Notes: generated by a model from the letters alone, not told the origin. A stretch of 43,056 nt of DNA from Neorhizobium sp. SHOUNA12A (GCF_023006505.1 NZ_JALBGV010000053.1:1-43056), one strand, 5' to 3'; shown: positions 15,329-24,104, numbered from the stretch's first letter. Numbers and translations: made by a program.

Positions 15329-17707
15329 ATGACTCATTCCGTTGAGAGTCGTTTTATTGCGATTATTTCGGGCGCCCTTCTGGTCGTCGTCGCGCCCCTG
15401 TTCACGCTGTTTCTGGCGCTTTCCTCCCAGCAGGCCGCCAAGAACCTCAGCGAACACGTCAATGTCGTGCTGGTGACCAACTCCCAGGCGCTCGGAAAGC
15501 CGCTTTGGGATCTCGACACCGACAGCATCCACCAGGTCGCGTCGATGCTCGTCGCCGACCCGGCCATCAGCGGCGTGCAGATCAGCGACAATACGGGCAA
15601 GCTGAATATTTCCGAAGTCGACGTCAATCCGGCCGATTTCCGCGGGCTTGAAGCCATCTCCGAGCCGATCTTCTACAAATCGCAGCAGGGCACCCGCAAT
15701 GTCGGCAGCATTACCGTCTATGTCCCGAAGCTCGGTTGGTTCTCCGCCTTGCACCAGATGGAAATGGCCTTCATCTCCATCTTCATCATCACCATCCTGA
15801 CCGTCTTCGGCGCAGCGATCCTCGGCAACCGCGTCATGGTCATCAAGCCGCTGATGCGGCTGACCGCAGCCATCGAGGCAACCCGCAGGCTGGGTTCGCG
15901 CCACCATGTCGACTGGCGCTCGAACGACGAAATGGGGCGGCTGGCGAAGAGCTTCAACGAAATGCAGACGCTGCTGGAGCGCGAGGAGCGCGAACTGAAG
16001 CGTGCCCACCAGCAGACCACGGAAATCTACAACCTGACGCCGGCCATGCTGTTTTCGCTGACCTCGGGCGACCAGATCGCCGCCGTCAGCGATTATTGGC
16101 TGCTCGCGACGGGCTATCGCCGTGAGGACGTCATCGGCCATCCCTTTTCCGAGCTTGTCGCGCCGGCGGACCGGCAGATCTATGCAAGGCGCAAGCAGCA
16201 GGCGAAATCGACCGGCCTGGCGATCGAAGCCACCGTCCGCTTCCTCTGCGCCGACAGCCGCCTGATGGATGTGCTGATCGTCGAAATCGAACTCGGCACG
16301 GCCGGCGGCAGCATTCCCGGCTCGTTGAGCGTCATGACGGACGTCACGGAACTGAGGCAATCGGAACTGCGCAACCATCAGCAGGCCATCTCCGACCACC
16401 TGACCGGGCTTCTCAACCGCCAGGGCTTTGAAGCGACGCTCGACCAGAAGATCGCCGAGGCCGACAGGACACGGACGGAGGTCGCCTGCCTGTTCGTCGA
16501 TCTCGACCGCTTCAAGGCAATCAACGACAATCTCGGCCATGCCGCCGGCGACGCCGTGCTCTGCCAGTTCGTCGAACGGACCAAGCCGATGCTCAACGAC
16601 GGCGATACCGCCTCCCGTCTCGGCGGCGACGAATTCGCCATCCTGATCACCGGGGAAGGTGCCGAGCGCCGTGCCACCGAACTCAGCCAAAAGATCGTCG
16701 ACATGTTCGAGGTTCCCTTCCGAATCCAGGGCACCGGCGTGCGGTTGAGCGCCAGTATCGGGCTCGCCTTCTATCCGAGCCATGCCGCCAGTGCGGCCGA
16801 ACTGCTGCAGAAGTCGGACATGGCGATGTATGCCCGCAAACGCGACGGCAAGAACGGTGCGCAGGTCTACGATCCCGCCATTCTCGACCAGACGCGGGAA
16901 CGGGCCGAGATCGAGAGCGACATCGAAGTCGCCATTGCCGCAAGCTGGTTCGAGGCGCATTTCCAGCCGATCGTCGACATCGAGACCGGCGTTCCGTCGG
17001 GCTTCGAAGCCCTGATGCGCATGCGCCACCCCCGCAAGGGGCTGATGTCGCCGGCCGGCATCATCAGCGTTGCCGAGGAGACCGGCACGATCGGCCAGAT
17101 CGGCAACCTCATCCTGGAAGACGCGATGGCGAACCTTGCCCGCGTCTCACGCCTGCCGGGCATGGGCGAGGCCTATGTCGCGGTCAATTTCTCGCCGCTG
17201 CAATTCGAGCCCGGCCTGCCGGCCCGCCTTGCCGGTCTGCTCGGCCGCTACGGCATCGATCCGTCGCGCCTGGTGGTGGAAATCACCGAGGCCGTGCTGA
17301 TGCACGACAACCCTGAAATCCGCACCATCCTCAACGAGATCCATCGCTTCGGCTGCCGTATTGCGCTTGACGATTTCGGCACCGGCTATTCGTCGCTGAG
17401 CTACATGAGCCGTTTCCCCGTCGATATCGTCAAGATCGACCAGTCCTTCATCCGTTCGCTCACCGAACAGACGGGTGACATAGGCAGTAAGAACAGGATG
17501 CTTGTCGAAGGCATCAGTGCTATTTCTCACAAGATGAACTGCAAGGTCGTCGCCGAAGGCGTCGAGACGGAAGAGCAGCGCTTATTGCTGCAGCAAATGG
17601 GCATCGACTACGCCCAGGGCTACCTCTTCTCGAAGCCTCGCGAAATCTCCGAACTGCTCTCGGCCCTCTCCGCCCGGCAGGCCGAAATCGAGTCCATGGC
17701 GAGCTGA
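15329..17707 (+). CDS. Membrane receptor with periplasmic sensor, HAMP, PAS, GGDEF and EAL domains
   Basis: A 792-residue protein from the ATG at 15329, which has GGGGAG five bases upstream; an in-frame ATG at 15311 has none. Order: membrane helix (~5-30), periplasmic domain (~30-145, LGKPLWDLDTDSIHQVASML), second helix (~147-172), HAMP (~172-225), PAS (~235-345), GGDEF (~355-520, RLGGDEF intact, inhibitory site replaced by NDGD) and EAL (~530-785). The EAL catalytic set is complete: FEALMRMRHP, NFSPLQF, VEITEAV, LDDFGTGYSS, VKIDQ, AEGVE, QGYLF. It can plausibly both make and hydrolyse c-di-GMP. A periplasmic binding protein gene follows after 67 bases. Confidence 0.96.
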   Translation: MTHSVESRFIAIISGALLVVVAPLFTLFLALSSQQAAKNLSEHVNVVLVTNSQALGKPLWDLDTDSIHQVASMLVADPAISGVQISDNTGKLNISEVDVNPADFRGLEAISEPIFYKSQQGTRNVGSITVYVPKLGWFSALHQMEMAFISIFIITILTVFGAAILGNRVMVIKPLMRLTAAIEATRRLGSRHHVDWRSNDEMGRLAKSFNEMQTLLEREERELKRAHQQTTEIYNLTPAMLFSLTSGDQIAAVSDYWLLATGYRREDVIGHPFSELVAPADRQIYARRKQQAKSTGLAIEATVRFLCADSRLMDVLIVEIELGTAGGSIPGSLSVMTDVTELRQSELRNHQQAISDHLTGLLNRQGFEATLDQKIAEADRTRTEVACLFVDLDRFKAINDNLGHAAGDAVLCQFVERTKPMLNDGDTASRLGGDEFAILITGEGAERRATELSQKIVDMFEVPFRIQGTGVRLSASIGLAFYPSHAASAAELLQKSDMAMYARKRDGKNGAQVYDPAILDQTRERAEIESDIEVAIAASWFEAHFQPIVDIETGVPSGFEALMRMRHPRKGLMSPAGIISVAEETGTIGQIGNLILEDAMANLARVSRLPGMGEAYVAVNFSPLQFEPGLPARLAGLLGRYGIDPSRLVVEITEAVLMHDNPEIRTILNEIHRFGCRIALDDFGTGYSSLSYMSRFPVDIVKIDQSFIRSLTEQTGDIGSKNRMLVEGISAISHKMNCKVVAEGVETEEQRLLLQQMGIDYAQGYLFSKPREISELLSALSARQAEIESMAS

Positions 17708-17774
17708 CAAGCCCTCCCCACCGGACCAGATGCTGGGTCAGAAATGACAACATGCGCATTTGGAAGGTGGACAG

Positions 17775-18500
17775 ATGAAAATCGCAGTGCCGCTTCTTGC
17801 CAGCCTCTGCCTCACGGCGGGCGCCCATGCCCAGCAGCCGATCGTCTTTTCGACGGAGTCATACCCGCCCTTCAGCTACCAGGAGCCGGGCGGCAGCTAT
17901 CGCGGCGTCGGTATCGACCAGGTCGAGATCATCATGCGCGACGTGGGCACGCCTTACACCCTGGAGATCATGCCCTGGGCTCGCGCCATTGCGGTGGCCG
18001 AGACCCAACCCATGCACTGCGTCTTCGCCGCCGCCCGCACGCCCGAACGCGAGCCGCGTTTCAAATGGGTCGTGCCTCTTTTCATCGACCGCAGCATCCT
18101 CGTCCGCCATGCAGGTTCGAAGGTCAAGGCGGCCACCCTGGACGAGGCCAAGCAATATACGACCGGTACCCATCGCGCCGACTATACCGAGGCGCTTCTG
18201 AAGAGTTTGGGGTTCCCGAAGATCGATCTCAGCGCCGACGTCGACACGACGCTCAGAAAGCTGCTCCAGGACCGTATCGACATGATGCCGATGTCGGAAG
18301 GCGTCTATCAAAAGCTGAAGGCGGACGGAACGCTGATCGAAAAGGTCATCCTGTTCTCCGAGCAGCATCTCGGCATTGCCTGCAACCTCGATGTGCCCGA
18401 CGAACTGATCGTCAGGATGCAGGCAGGCCTCGACCGCCTCATCAAGGACGGCGTCCAGAATGCAATTCTGAGGCGCTACGGCATTGATGAGCTTCAATAA
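17775..18500 (+). CDS. Periplasmic substrate-binding protein (SBP_bac_3-like), no transporter nearby
   Basis: A 241-residue protein with a Sec signal peptide (MKIAVPLLASLCLTAGAHA, cleavage before QQP) and the fold pattern of family 3 binding proteins: IVFSTESYPPFSYQEPGGSY, GIDQVEIIMRDVG, PWARAIAVAET, and a second lobe with LRKLLQDRIDMMPM. GGAAGGTGG precedes the ATG at 17775. No permease or ATPase gene is near. Instead it lies 67 bases behind a GGDEF-EAL receptor on the same strand, suggesting that it is the ligand-binding partner of that receptor. The ligand is unknown. Confidence 0.9.
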   Translation: MKIAVPLLASLCLTAGAHAQQPIVFSTESYPPFSYQEPGGSYRGVGIDQVEIIMRDVGTPYTLEIMPWARAIAVAETQPMHCVFAAARTPEREPRFKWVVPLFIDRSILVRHAGSKVKAATLDEAKQYTTGTHRADYTEALLKSLGFPKIDLSADVDTTLRKLLQDRIDMMPMSEGVYQKLKADGTLIEKVILFSEQHLGIACNLDVPDELIVRMQAGLDRLIKDGVQNAILRRYGIDELQ

Positions 18501-18579
18501 AGGCTCAAGTGTCGAAACCGGTTGACTTTGACGGCGTTTCGCGGTGGTGAAAAGCCAGCAGTCAAGGATGGACGTCTCC

Positions 18580-19308
18580 ATGCTCATCATCGCCGGCCTC
18601 GGCAACCCCGGTTCCCAATATGCGGGCAACCGCCACAATATCGGCTTCATGGCGGTGGACGCGATCCAGCGTCGTCCCGGTTTTTCGCCCTGGTCGAAGA
18701 AGTTCAAGGCGCTGATCTCTGAAGGTGAACTCGCCGGCGAAAAGGTGCTGCTGATCAAGCCGCAGACCTTCATGAACCTCTCGGGCGAAGCGGTCGGCGA
18801 GGCCATGCGCTTTTACAAGCTCGGGCCGGAAAACCTCATCGCCATCTATGACGAACTCGACCTGCCGGCGGCCAAGGCCCGCATCAAGACCGGCGGCGGC
18901 CACGGCGGCCACAATGGCGTCAAATCCCTCGATGCCCATTGCGGCCGCGAATACCGCAGGCTTCGCCTCGGCATCGGTCATCCGGGAGCAAAGGAGCTCG
19001 TCCACAACCACGTGCTCGGCGATTTCGCCAAGGTCGACCAGACCTGGCTCTCACCTCTCCTCGACGCCCTCGCCGACAACGCCGAAATGCTGGTGAAGGG
19101 AGAGGATTCGCAGCTGATGAACAAGCTGGCGCTCGCCGTCGGCGGCAAGCCGGACGAGGAAAAGCCTAAACCGGAAAAAAAGCCGGTCGCCAAACCGACC
19201 GGGCAATCGCACATCCACCAGGCCCGCAGCGGCGGCAAACCGAGCCTGCCGACCTCAGGCCCGATGGCCGAGATGCTGAAGAAGATGTTCGGCGGCAAGG
19301 GCGAATAG
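18580..19308 (+). CDS. pth: Peptidyl-tRNA hydrolase
   Basis: Cleaves peptidyl-tRNA released from stalled ribosomes, recycling tRNA. The core shows IIAGLGNPGSQYAGNRHNIG with the catalytic His, KPQTFMNLSGEAVGE, the Asp-bearing YDELDLPAAKAR, GGGHGGHNGVKSLD and RLRLGIGHPG. At 242 residues it is about 50 longer than the E. coli enzyme because of a Lys/Pro-rich tail (EEKPKPEKKPVAKPTGQ) ending in a short helix, as in many alphaproteobacteria. The start at 18580 gives the conserved MLIIAGLGN; the ATG at 18568 is less likely. The stop overlaps the next GTG. Confidence 0.97.
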   Translation: MLIIAGLGNPGSQYAGNRHNIGFMAVDAIQRRPGFSPWSKKFKALISEGELAGEKVLLIKPQTFMNLSGEAVGEAMRFYKLGPENLIAIYDELDLPAAKARIKTGGGHGGHNGVKSLDAHCGREYRRLRLGIGHPGAKELVHNHVLGDFAKVDQTWLSPLLDALADNAEMLVKGEDSQLMNKLALAVGGKPDEEKPKPEKKPVAKPTGQSHIHQARSGGKPSLPTSGPMAEMLKKMFGGKGE

Positions 19309-19757
19309 TGTCGATGCCCTCTGCCGACTTCGTCATTCGCCCGGCCCGCGACGGCGATCTTGCCGACCTGATCGAACTCTATCACCACCTGAACCACGAC
19401 CCGGAGCCGGCGCTGGCCGAGCAGCGTTTCGCCGCCATTCTCGCCCAGCCCGGCATGACGGTGTTGATCGGCTTCGCAGACGGGCGCGCGGCGGCCACGG
19501 TGACACTGATCGTCGTGCCGAACCTCACCCGCAAAGGCGCGCCCTATGCGCTGATCGAAAACGTCGTCACTCATGCCGACCACCGCAAGCGCGGTTATGC
19601 CGGCGCCCTCATCCGCAGGGCCATCGATCAGGCCTGGAGTGACGGCTGCTACAAAGTGATGTTGCTGACGGGTTCGCAGGACCCGGCAACGCTGCGCTTT
19701 TATGAAAACTGCGGCTTTCTGCAGAACAAGACCGGCTTCCAGATTCGCCGCCCATAA
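19308..19757 (+). CDS. GNAT family N-acetyltransferase
   Basis: A 149-residue single GNAT domain: FVIRPARDGDLADLIELY at the start, the acetyl-CoA loop VVTHADHRKRGYAGALI (R/QxxGxG/A), and the C-terminal MLLTGSQDPATLRFYENCGF. It begins at a GTG sharing one base with the pth stop (TAGTG); an ATG two codons later is possible. Tight coupling to pth suggests a translation-linked substrate, but the substrate is unknown. Confidence 0.93.
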   Translation: MSMPSADFVIRPARDGDLADLIELYHHLNHDPEPALAEQRFAAILAQPGMTVLIGFADGRAAATVTLIVVPNLTRKGAPYALIENVVTHADHRKRGYAGALIRRAIDQAWSDGCYKVMLLTGSQDPATLRFYENCGFLQNKTGFQIRRP

Positions 19758-19838
19758 GGAGCCGTAGCACTCGTTCAAAGGGGTGGCGCGCCGCTTTCGG
19801 AGCGGCTATGGGAGGCCGATCGAAAATGGAAGCGCGAC

Positions 19839-20783
19839 ATGACCCAGGCCCCGAACATGGATGACATCACCGGCGAACTCGTCACCCTTCGCGACTATTG
19901 GCGTTATGCCATCTCCCGGTTCAGCGCCGCCAACCTCAGCTACGGCCACGGGACGACAACGGCAAGCGACGACGCTGCGTTCCTGATCCTCGACTCACTC
20001 GACCTGCCGATCGACGTGCTCGATCCCTTCCTCGACGCCCGCCTTCTGCCGGCCGAACGCCGCCTGCTGGCCGAGCGGATCGACGCCCGCGTCACCACCC
20101 GCAAGCCCACGTCCTACCTGACCGGGCATGCCTATATCCAGGGCGTCCGCTTCCTCGTCGACGAGCGGGTGATCGTTCCCCGCTCCCATATCGGCGAAAT
20201 CCTGTTCAGCGAATATCTGAGCGAGAACGGCTCAACCTTCCTGCCCGATCCGCTGAGCGTCGAAAGCGCCGTCGATATCTGCACCGGTTCCGGCTGCCTT
20301 GCGATCCTCGCGGCAAAATTCTTCCCGAATGCGGAGGTCGATGCAGTGGACCTCTCGGCCGATGCACTCGAAGTGGCCAAGCTGAACGTTGCGGAACACG
20401 CCGTCGAAAATCAGCTCACGCTTTTCAACGGCGACCTCTTCGCGCCGCTCGGAAACAAGAAATACGACCTGATCATCACCAACCCACCCTATGTGGATCA
20501 CGAAGCGATGGACAGTTTTCCGGCCGAATTCCGCTCAGAACCGGCAATGGCCTTCGACGGCGGCGTCGACGGTCTCGACCTCGTCCGCCGGCTGCTGGCG
20601 GAGGCGCCGGCGCATCTCAACGTCGGCGGCGGGATGATCTGCGAAATCGGCTCGGGCCGCGAAATCCTCGAAGAGGAATTCCCCGACCTCGACTTCCTGT
20701 GGCTGGAAACGGCCGAATCGCAGGACGCGGTCTTCTGGATCAGCGCCGAAGCGCTCGGCGTGAAGGCGGGAAAAAAGAGGTAA
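19839..20783 (+). CDS. prmB: Ribosomal protein L3 N5-glutamine methyltransferase
   Basis: A 314-residue HemK/PrmB-type enzyme. Its SAM motif is DICTGSGCLAILAAKFFPNA and its catalytic signature is DLIITNPPYVDHEAMDSFP. FRSEPAMAFDGGVDGLDLVR separates PrmB from PrmA/PrmC relatives. It methylates Gln of ribosomal protein L3 in the cytosol. The helical N-terminal domain (LVTLRDYWRYAISRFSAANL) is also PrmB-like. The ATG at 19839 lacks a strong SD. It is convergent with clpS, separated by only six bases. Confidence 0.95.
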   Translation: MTQAPNMDDITGELVTLRDYWRYAISRFSAANLSYGHGTTTASDDAAFLILDSLDLPIDVLDPFLDARLLPAERRLLAERIDARVTTRKPTSYLTGHAYIQGVRFLVDERVIVPRSHIGEILFSEYLSENGSTFLPDPLSVESAVDICTGSGCLAILAAKFFPNAEVDAVDLSADALEVAKLNVAEHAVENQLTLFNGDLFAPLGNKKYDLIITNPPYVDHEAMDSFPAEFRSEPAMAFDGGVDGLDLVRRLLAEAPAHLNVGGGMICEIGSGREILEEEFPDLDFLWLETAESQDAVFWISAEALGVKAGKKR

Positions 20784-20789
20784 CCCTCT

Positions 20790-21098
20790 CTATTCCTCGG
20801 GCTCGGTGATGAACATCAGCGGGAAACCCGCCTCCTTGGCAAGGTCGACCGCTTCCTTCGCCTTGGTTTCGGCGATGTCCTTGGTACAGACGACGACGAC
20901 CGCCAGCCCCATCCGGTGCGCGGTCAGCATCACCCGGTAGCCGGTTTCCTCGCTCATCCGGAACACGGCTTTCAGCACCATGGTCACGAATTCGCGCGGC
21001 GTGTAGTCGTCGTTGACGAGCAGAACCTTGTAGAGCTTTGGCCGCTCCAGCTTGGTCTTGGTTTTCGTCTTTGGTTTTAGGGTGGTATCTTCGCTCAT
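20790..21098 (-). CDS. clpS: ATP-dependent Clp protease adaptor ClpS (ClpS2-like)
   Basis: A 102-residue N-degron adaptor for ClpAP. The binding core is LYKVLLVNDDYTPREFVTMV followed by the helix LKAVFRMSEETGYRVML and the C-terminal EAVDLAKEAGFPLMFITEPEE. The N-terminal tail (KPKTKTKTKLERP) is the flexible extension that enters ClpA. Sequence detail matches the second ClpS of Agrobacterium (ClpS2) better than ClpS1. No clpA lies downstream, as is usual for ClpS2. The start is set at 21098 by a GGCGAGA ribosome binding site. Confidence 0.95.
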   Translation of the reverse strand: MSEDTTLKPKTKTKTKLERPKLYKVLLVNDDYTPREFVTMVLKAVFRMSEETGYRVMLTAHRMGLAVVVVCTKDIAETKAKEAVDLAKEAGFPLMFITEPEE

Positions 21099-21199
21099 GG
21101 CGTCTCGCCTCCTGATGACGGCGTCCGACACTAGGCATTCCGGCTTATATCGCACCGCAACCGGAATTTTTCAAGCAGTTGATCGGAGTGGAATGCGGG

Positions 21200-21598
21200 T
21201 CAATCGGCATCCAGGAGAACGCAATTCCGGCCTTGTGCCCGGACGATCGAGGCCGCGCGTTTGTCGAAAGTCACGAAGGTCTCGCCCCCTAACCTCCTTC
21301 CCTCAAATTCGATCACCCCATCGGCGAAATCGCCTCCGGCGTCGAGGAATGCAAGGCCAGCATCCGCCACAGCACGATCGACAACAATGCGCTCATCTGC
21401 AATCAGAAGCCTGATAGCCTGGGCGATCTCAGGTCGCGTCCGGCGATAGATCTGACGCGCGACCCATACAAACTCGCACAATGCGACGGTGGAGATAAAA
21501 AGCCCTTCCGCCTCCCTGATATGATGGCGCGCCTCCGCAGCCTGCGCCTCGTCATCCCCGGCCCAGGCGCGGATAATGACATTGGTATCAGGGATCAT
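21200..21598 (-). CDS. vapC: VapC-family PIN-domain toxin
   Basis: A 132-residue PIN nuclease: MIPDTNVIIRAWAGDDEAQA has the first acidic residue, LCEFVWVARQIYRR the second, and GGDFADGVIEFE followed by FVTFDKRAA supply the rest of the acidic Mg2+ site. VapC toxins cut tRNA or rRNA. The ATG at 21598 lies inside the end of the antitoxin gene (11-base overlap), the usual coupling of antitoxin to toxin. The pair sits between clpS and ychF, inserted among housekeeping genes. Confidence 0.93.
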   Translation of the reverse strand: MIPDTNVIIRAWAGDDEAQAAEARHHIREAEGLFISTVALCEFVWVARQIYRRTRPEIAQAIRLLIADERIVVDRAVADAGLAFLDAGGDFADGVIEFEGRRLGGETFVTFDKRAASIVRAQGRNCVLLDAD

Positions 21599-21854
21599 CG
21601 TCGAACCGCACTTCACCGGCCCAACCGGCCTCTATAGCGTCTTGGATTTCCTCCAGTGTCGCATGAATATTGTGAGGATTCCCGAAGCTGCTAAAAAAAT
21701 CCTCTATATTCCCGGTTGGTACACTCCGAAGATGAGCTCCTTTTTTCGGAAGCAGATCGACGTCAACTTCGTCACCGGGTTTTATCCCGAGATGATCGAG
21801 AACCTCCTTTTTCAAGGTGATTTGTCCTTTGGCCGTAACCTTCAACCTAACCAT
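21588..21854 (-). CDS. vapB: AbrB/VapB-type antitoxin
   Basis: An 88-residue protein with an N-terminal swapped-hairpin AbrB DNA-binding fold (MVRLKVTAKGQITLKKEVLD followed by HLGIKPGDEVDVDLL) and an acidic C-terminal part (ATLEEIQDAIEAGW) that would wrap the toxin. The ATG at 21854 has AAGGAG eight bases upstream. An exact inverted repeat lies directly upstream and is the likely autoregulatory operator. Confidence 0.93.
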   Translation of the reverse strand: MVRLKVTAKGQITLKKEVLDHLGIKPGDEVDVDLLPKKGAHLRSVPTGNIEDFFSSFGNPHNIHATLEEIQDAIEAGWAGEVRFDDDP

Positions 21855-21872
21855 CGCATTACTCCTTAGCGA

Positions 21873-21900
21873 GTAAGTAAGGCAATTTTACCTTACTTAC
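21873..21900. promoter_or_regulatory. Inverted-repeat operator of the vapBC module
   Basis: GTAAGTAAGG (21873-21882) and CCTTACTTAC (21891-21900) are perfect 10-base inverted arms around an AT-rich 8-base spacer, just before the vapB SD. AbrB-type antitoxins bind such sites alone or with their toxin. Its distance from the ychF start (about 100 bases) means it might also affect ychF. Confidence 0.8.
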
Positions 21901-22000
21901 AAGATGTGTGAATGCGATATCCCGACCAAGCCTTGACCGCCCCGGCACTTTCCCCCATAGCCACAGCAACGAAATTTCTTCAGATACAGGGTCCGGACCC

Positions 22001-23104
22001 ATGGGTTTCAAATGCGGTATCGTGGGCCTGCCGAATGTCGGCAAGTCTACCCTCTTCAATGCACTCACCAAGACGGCTGCCGCCCAGGCGGCCAACTATC
22101 CGTTCTGCACGATCGAACCGAATACCGGCGAAGTGGCCGTGCCCGATCCGCGCATGCAGAAGCTGGCCGCGGTCGCCGGCTCCAAGGAAATCATCCCCAC
22201 CCGCATCTCCTTCGTCGATATCGCCGGCCTGGTGCGCGGCGCCTCGAAGGGTGAGGGCCTCGGCAACAAGTTCCTCGCCAATATCCGCGAAGTCGACGCG
22301 GTGGTGCATGTGCTGCGCTGCTTCGAGGACGACGATATCACCCATGTCGAAGGCCGCATCAATCCGGTCGGCGACGCCGATACGATCGAGACCGAGCTGA
22401 TGCTCGCCGACCTCGAAAGCCTGGAGCGCCGTGTCGAGCAGACCCGCAAGCGCGCCGCCAGCAAGGACAAGGATTCCGTCGCGCAGCTGCCGGTCATGGA
22501 TGCCGTCATCAAGCTCCTGAACGACGGCAAGCCGGCGCGTCTGCTCCTGAAGACGCTGGCGCCCGAAGAGATCGAGATCCTGAAGGACCTCAACCTTCTG
22601 ACGTCGCACCCGGTTCTTTATGTCTGCAACGTCGCGGAAGCCGATGCCTCGACCGGCAACGAGCACACAAAAGCCGTCGCCGCCATGGCCAAGGAACAGG
22701 GCGCCGAATGCGTGATCATCTCGGCCGCGATCGAGTCCGAAGTGGCCCAGCTTCCCGAGGAAGAGTCCAAGGAATTCCTGTCGGCCCTCGGCCTAGAGGA
22801 AGCCGGTCTCGACCGGTTGATCCGCGCCGGTTACCACCTGCTCGACCTGATCACCTATTTCACCGTCGGCCCGAAGGAAACCCGCGCCTGGACGATCGTG
22901 CGCGGCACCAAGGCACCGGCAGCCGCCGGCGTCATCCATACGGATTTCGAGCGCGGCTTCATCCGTGCCTTCACCATCGCCTATGACGACTACATCGCCT
23001 TCAAGGGCGAAGTCGGCGCCAAGGAAGCCGGCAAGGGCCGCGACGAAGGCAAGGAATATGTCGTCCAGGACGGCGACGTGATCCACTTCCGCTTCAACAC
23101 CTGA
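22001..23104 (+). CDS. ychF: Redox-regulated ATPase YchF (OLA1 family)
   Basis: A 367-residue Obg-family protein. GIVGLPNVGKSTLFNALTK is the P-loop, FVDIAGLVRGASKGEGLGNK the switch II region, and NVAEAD replaces the guanine-specifying NKxD, explaining ATP preference. A TGS domain ends the protein (YVVQDGDVIHFRFNT). YchF associates with ribosomes and influences oxidative stress responses. The ATG at 22001 (MGFKCGIVG) is the family N-terminus; open frame upstream to 21908 overlaps the TA operator region and is rejected. Confidence 0.97.
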   Translation: MGFKCGIVGLPNVGKSTLFNALTKTAAAQAANYPFCTIEPNTGEVAVPDPRMQKLAAVAGSKEIIPTRISFVDIAGLVRGASKGEGLGNKFLANIREVDAVVHVLRCFEDDDITHVEGRINPVGDADTIETELMLADLESLERRVEQTRKRAASKDKDSVAQLPVMDAVIKLLNDGKPARLLLKTLAPEEIEILKDLNLLTSHPVLYVCNVAEADASTGNEHTKAVAAMAKEQGAECVIISAAIESEVAQLPEEESKEFLSALGLEEAGLDRLIRAGYHLLDLITYFTVGPKETRAWTIVRGTKAPAAAGVIHTDFERGFIRAFTIAYDDYIAFKGEVGAKEAGKGRDEGKEYVVQDGDVIHFRFNT

Positions 23105-23125
23105 GACCGTGGGCGGGAGGGCCAC

Positions 23126-23596
23126 ATGACGGAATCCGCGTATTACTTCGAGGACTTTTCGGTGGGGCGGGTTTTCCCGCTGGCCTCCAAGCTGGTGACG
23201 GCTGACGAGATCGTCGAATTCGCCGCGGAGTTCGATCCGCAGCCAATGCACATCGACGAAGCCGCCGGCAAAGCGAGCATACTCGGCGGTTTGTCTGCGT
23301 CGGGCTGGCATACGGCGAGCATGTTCATGCGGATGATGTACGACGGCTGGCTGTCAAGCTCGTCGTCGGAGGGTTCACCCGGCATCGAGTTCATGGAATG
23401 GAAACGGCCGGTTCTGGCCGGCGACATGCTGTCGGGCCGCTCGACGGTGCTCGAATCCCGCACCCTTCGCTCGCGACCGGGCATCGGCATGGTGAAATTC
23501 CTGCACGAGGTGGAGAACCAGCGCGGCGAGATCGTCATGCGCGGCGAGAACCCGATCATGATGCGGCTGCGCGACGCCAGGGAGGACGCTGCATGA
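23126..23596 (+). CDS. MaoC-type hydratase, first of a pair
   Basis: A 156-residue single hot-dog domain with the R-specific enoyl hydratase motif FDPQPMHIDEAAGKASILGG followed by LSASGWHTASMFMRM. The Asp and His of the DxxxxH catalytic dyad are present. It begins 21 bases after ychF with GGGAGGGCC upstream. The partner gene overlaps by four bases, so a heterodimer resembling HadAB-type dehydratases is plausible. Substrate is unknown; acyl-CoA enoyl esters are the family norm. Confidence 0.92.
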   Translation: MTESAYYFEDFSVGRVFPLASKLVTADEIVEFAAEFDPQPMHIDEAAGKASILGGLSASGWHTASMFMRMMYDGWLSSSSSEGSPGIEFMEWKRPVLAGDMLSGRSTVLESRTLRSRPGIGMVKFLHEVENQRGEIVMRGENPIMMRLRDAREDAA

Positions 23597-24060
23597 GGCT
23601 GATCGAGCTTTCTCCGCCCGGCCAGAAAATCATCACCGGCACGCTTCTCTTCACCGCCGAGGACATCGTCCGCTACGCGAAGAAATTCGACCCGCAGCCC
23701 TTCCATGTGGATGCCGAAGCAGCGAAGAACTACGTCTTCGGCGCGCTCTGCGCTTCCGGCTGGCACACCTGCGCCGGCTGGATGAAGACTTATGTCGCCT
23801 ATTGGAAAGCGGAAGTAGCGCGGCTCGAAAGCGAGGGCATCACAGCCCCGAAGCTCGGGCCTTCGGCCGGCTTCAGGAAGCTGCAATGGCTGAAACCGGT
23901 CTATGCCGGCGACAGCATCACCTATTCCGTCGCGCTGACCGAGAGCCGCTCGCTCGCCTCGCGTCCCGGCACCTGGATCAACATGACAGTCTGTGACGGC
24001 GTGAACCAGCATGGCGACGTGGTGATGCGCTACGAAGGCACGGTGCTGGAATTCGCGTGA
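23593..24060 (+). CDS. MaoC-type hydratase, second of a pair
   Basis: A 155-residue hot-dog domain protein, starting in the ATGA overlap with its partner. The hydratase motif is FDPQPFHVDAEAAKNYVFGA followed by LCASGWHTCAGWMKTY, with the dyad intact. The sequence differs from the first copy enough (for example at residues 65-80) to suggest an old duplication. Expected to act in the cytosol on enoyl-CoA or a related thioester. Confidence 0.92.
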   Translation: MRLIELSPPGQKIITGTLLFTAEDIVRYAKKFDPQPFHVDAEAAKNYVFGALCASGWHTCAGWMKTYVAYWKAEVARLESEGITAPKLGPSAGFRKLQWLKPVYAGDSITYSVALTESRSLASRPGTWINMTVCDGVNQHGDVVMRYEGTVLEFA

Positions 24061-24104
24061 GGGATTTGCCCCTCACCCGGATCAGTCTTCGCGGCGGCGG
24101 CCTA

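Noticed and set aside
15275..17029. A 584-codon open frame on the minus strand
   Set aside because: Mirror of the GGDEF-EAL gene, with low-complexity Gly/Ala/Asp/Arg composition and no recognisable motif.
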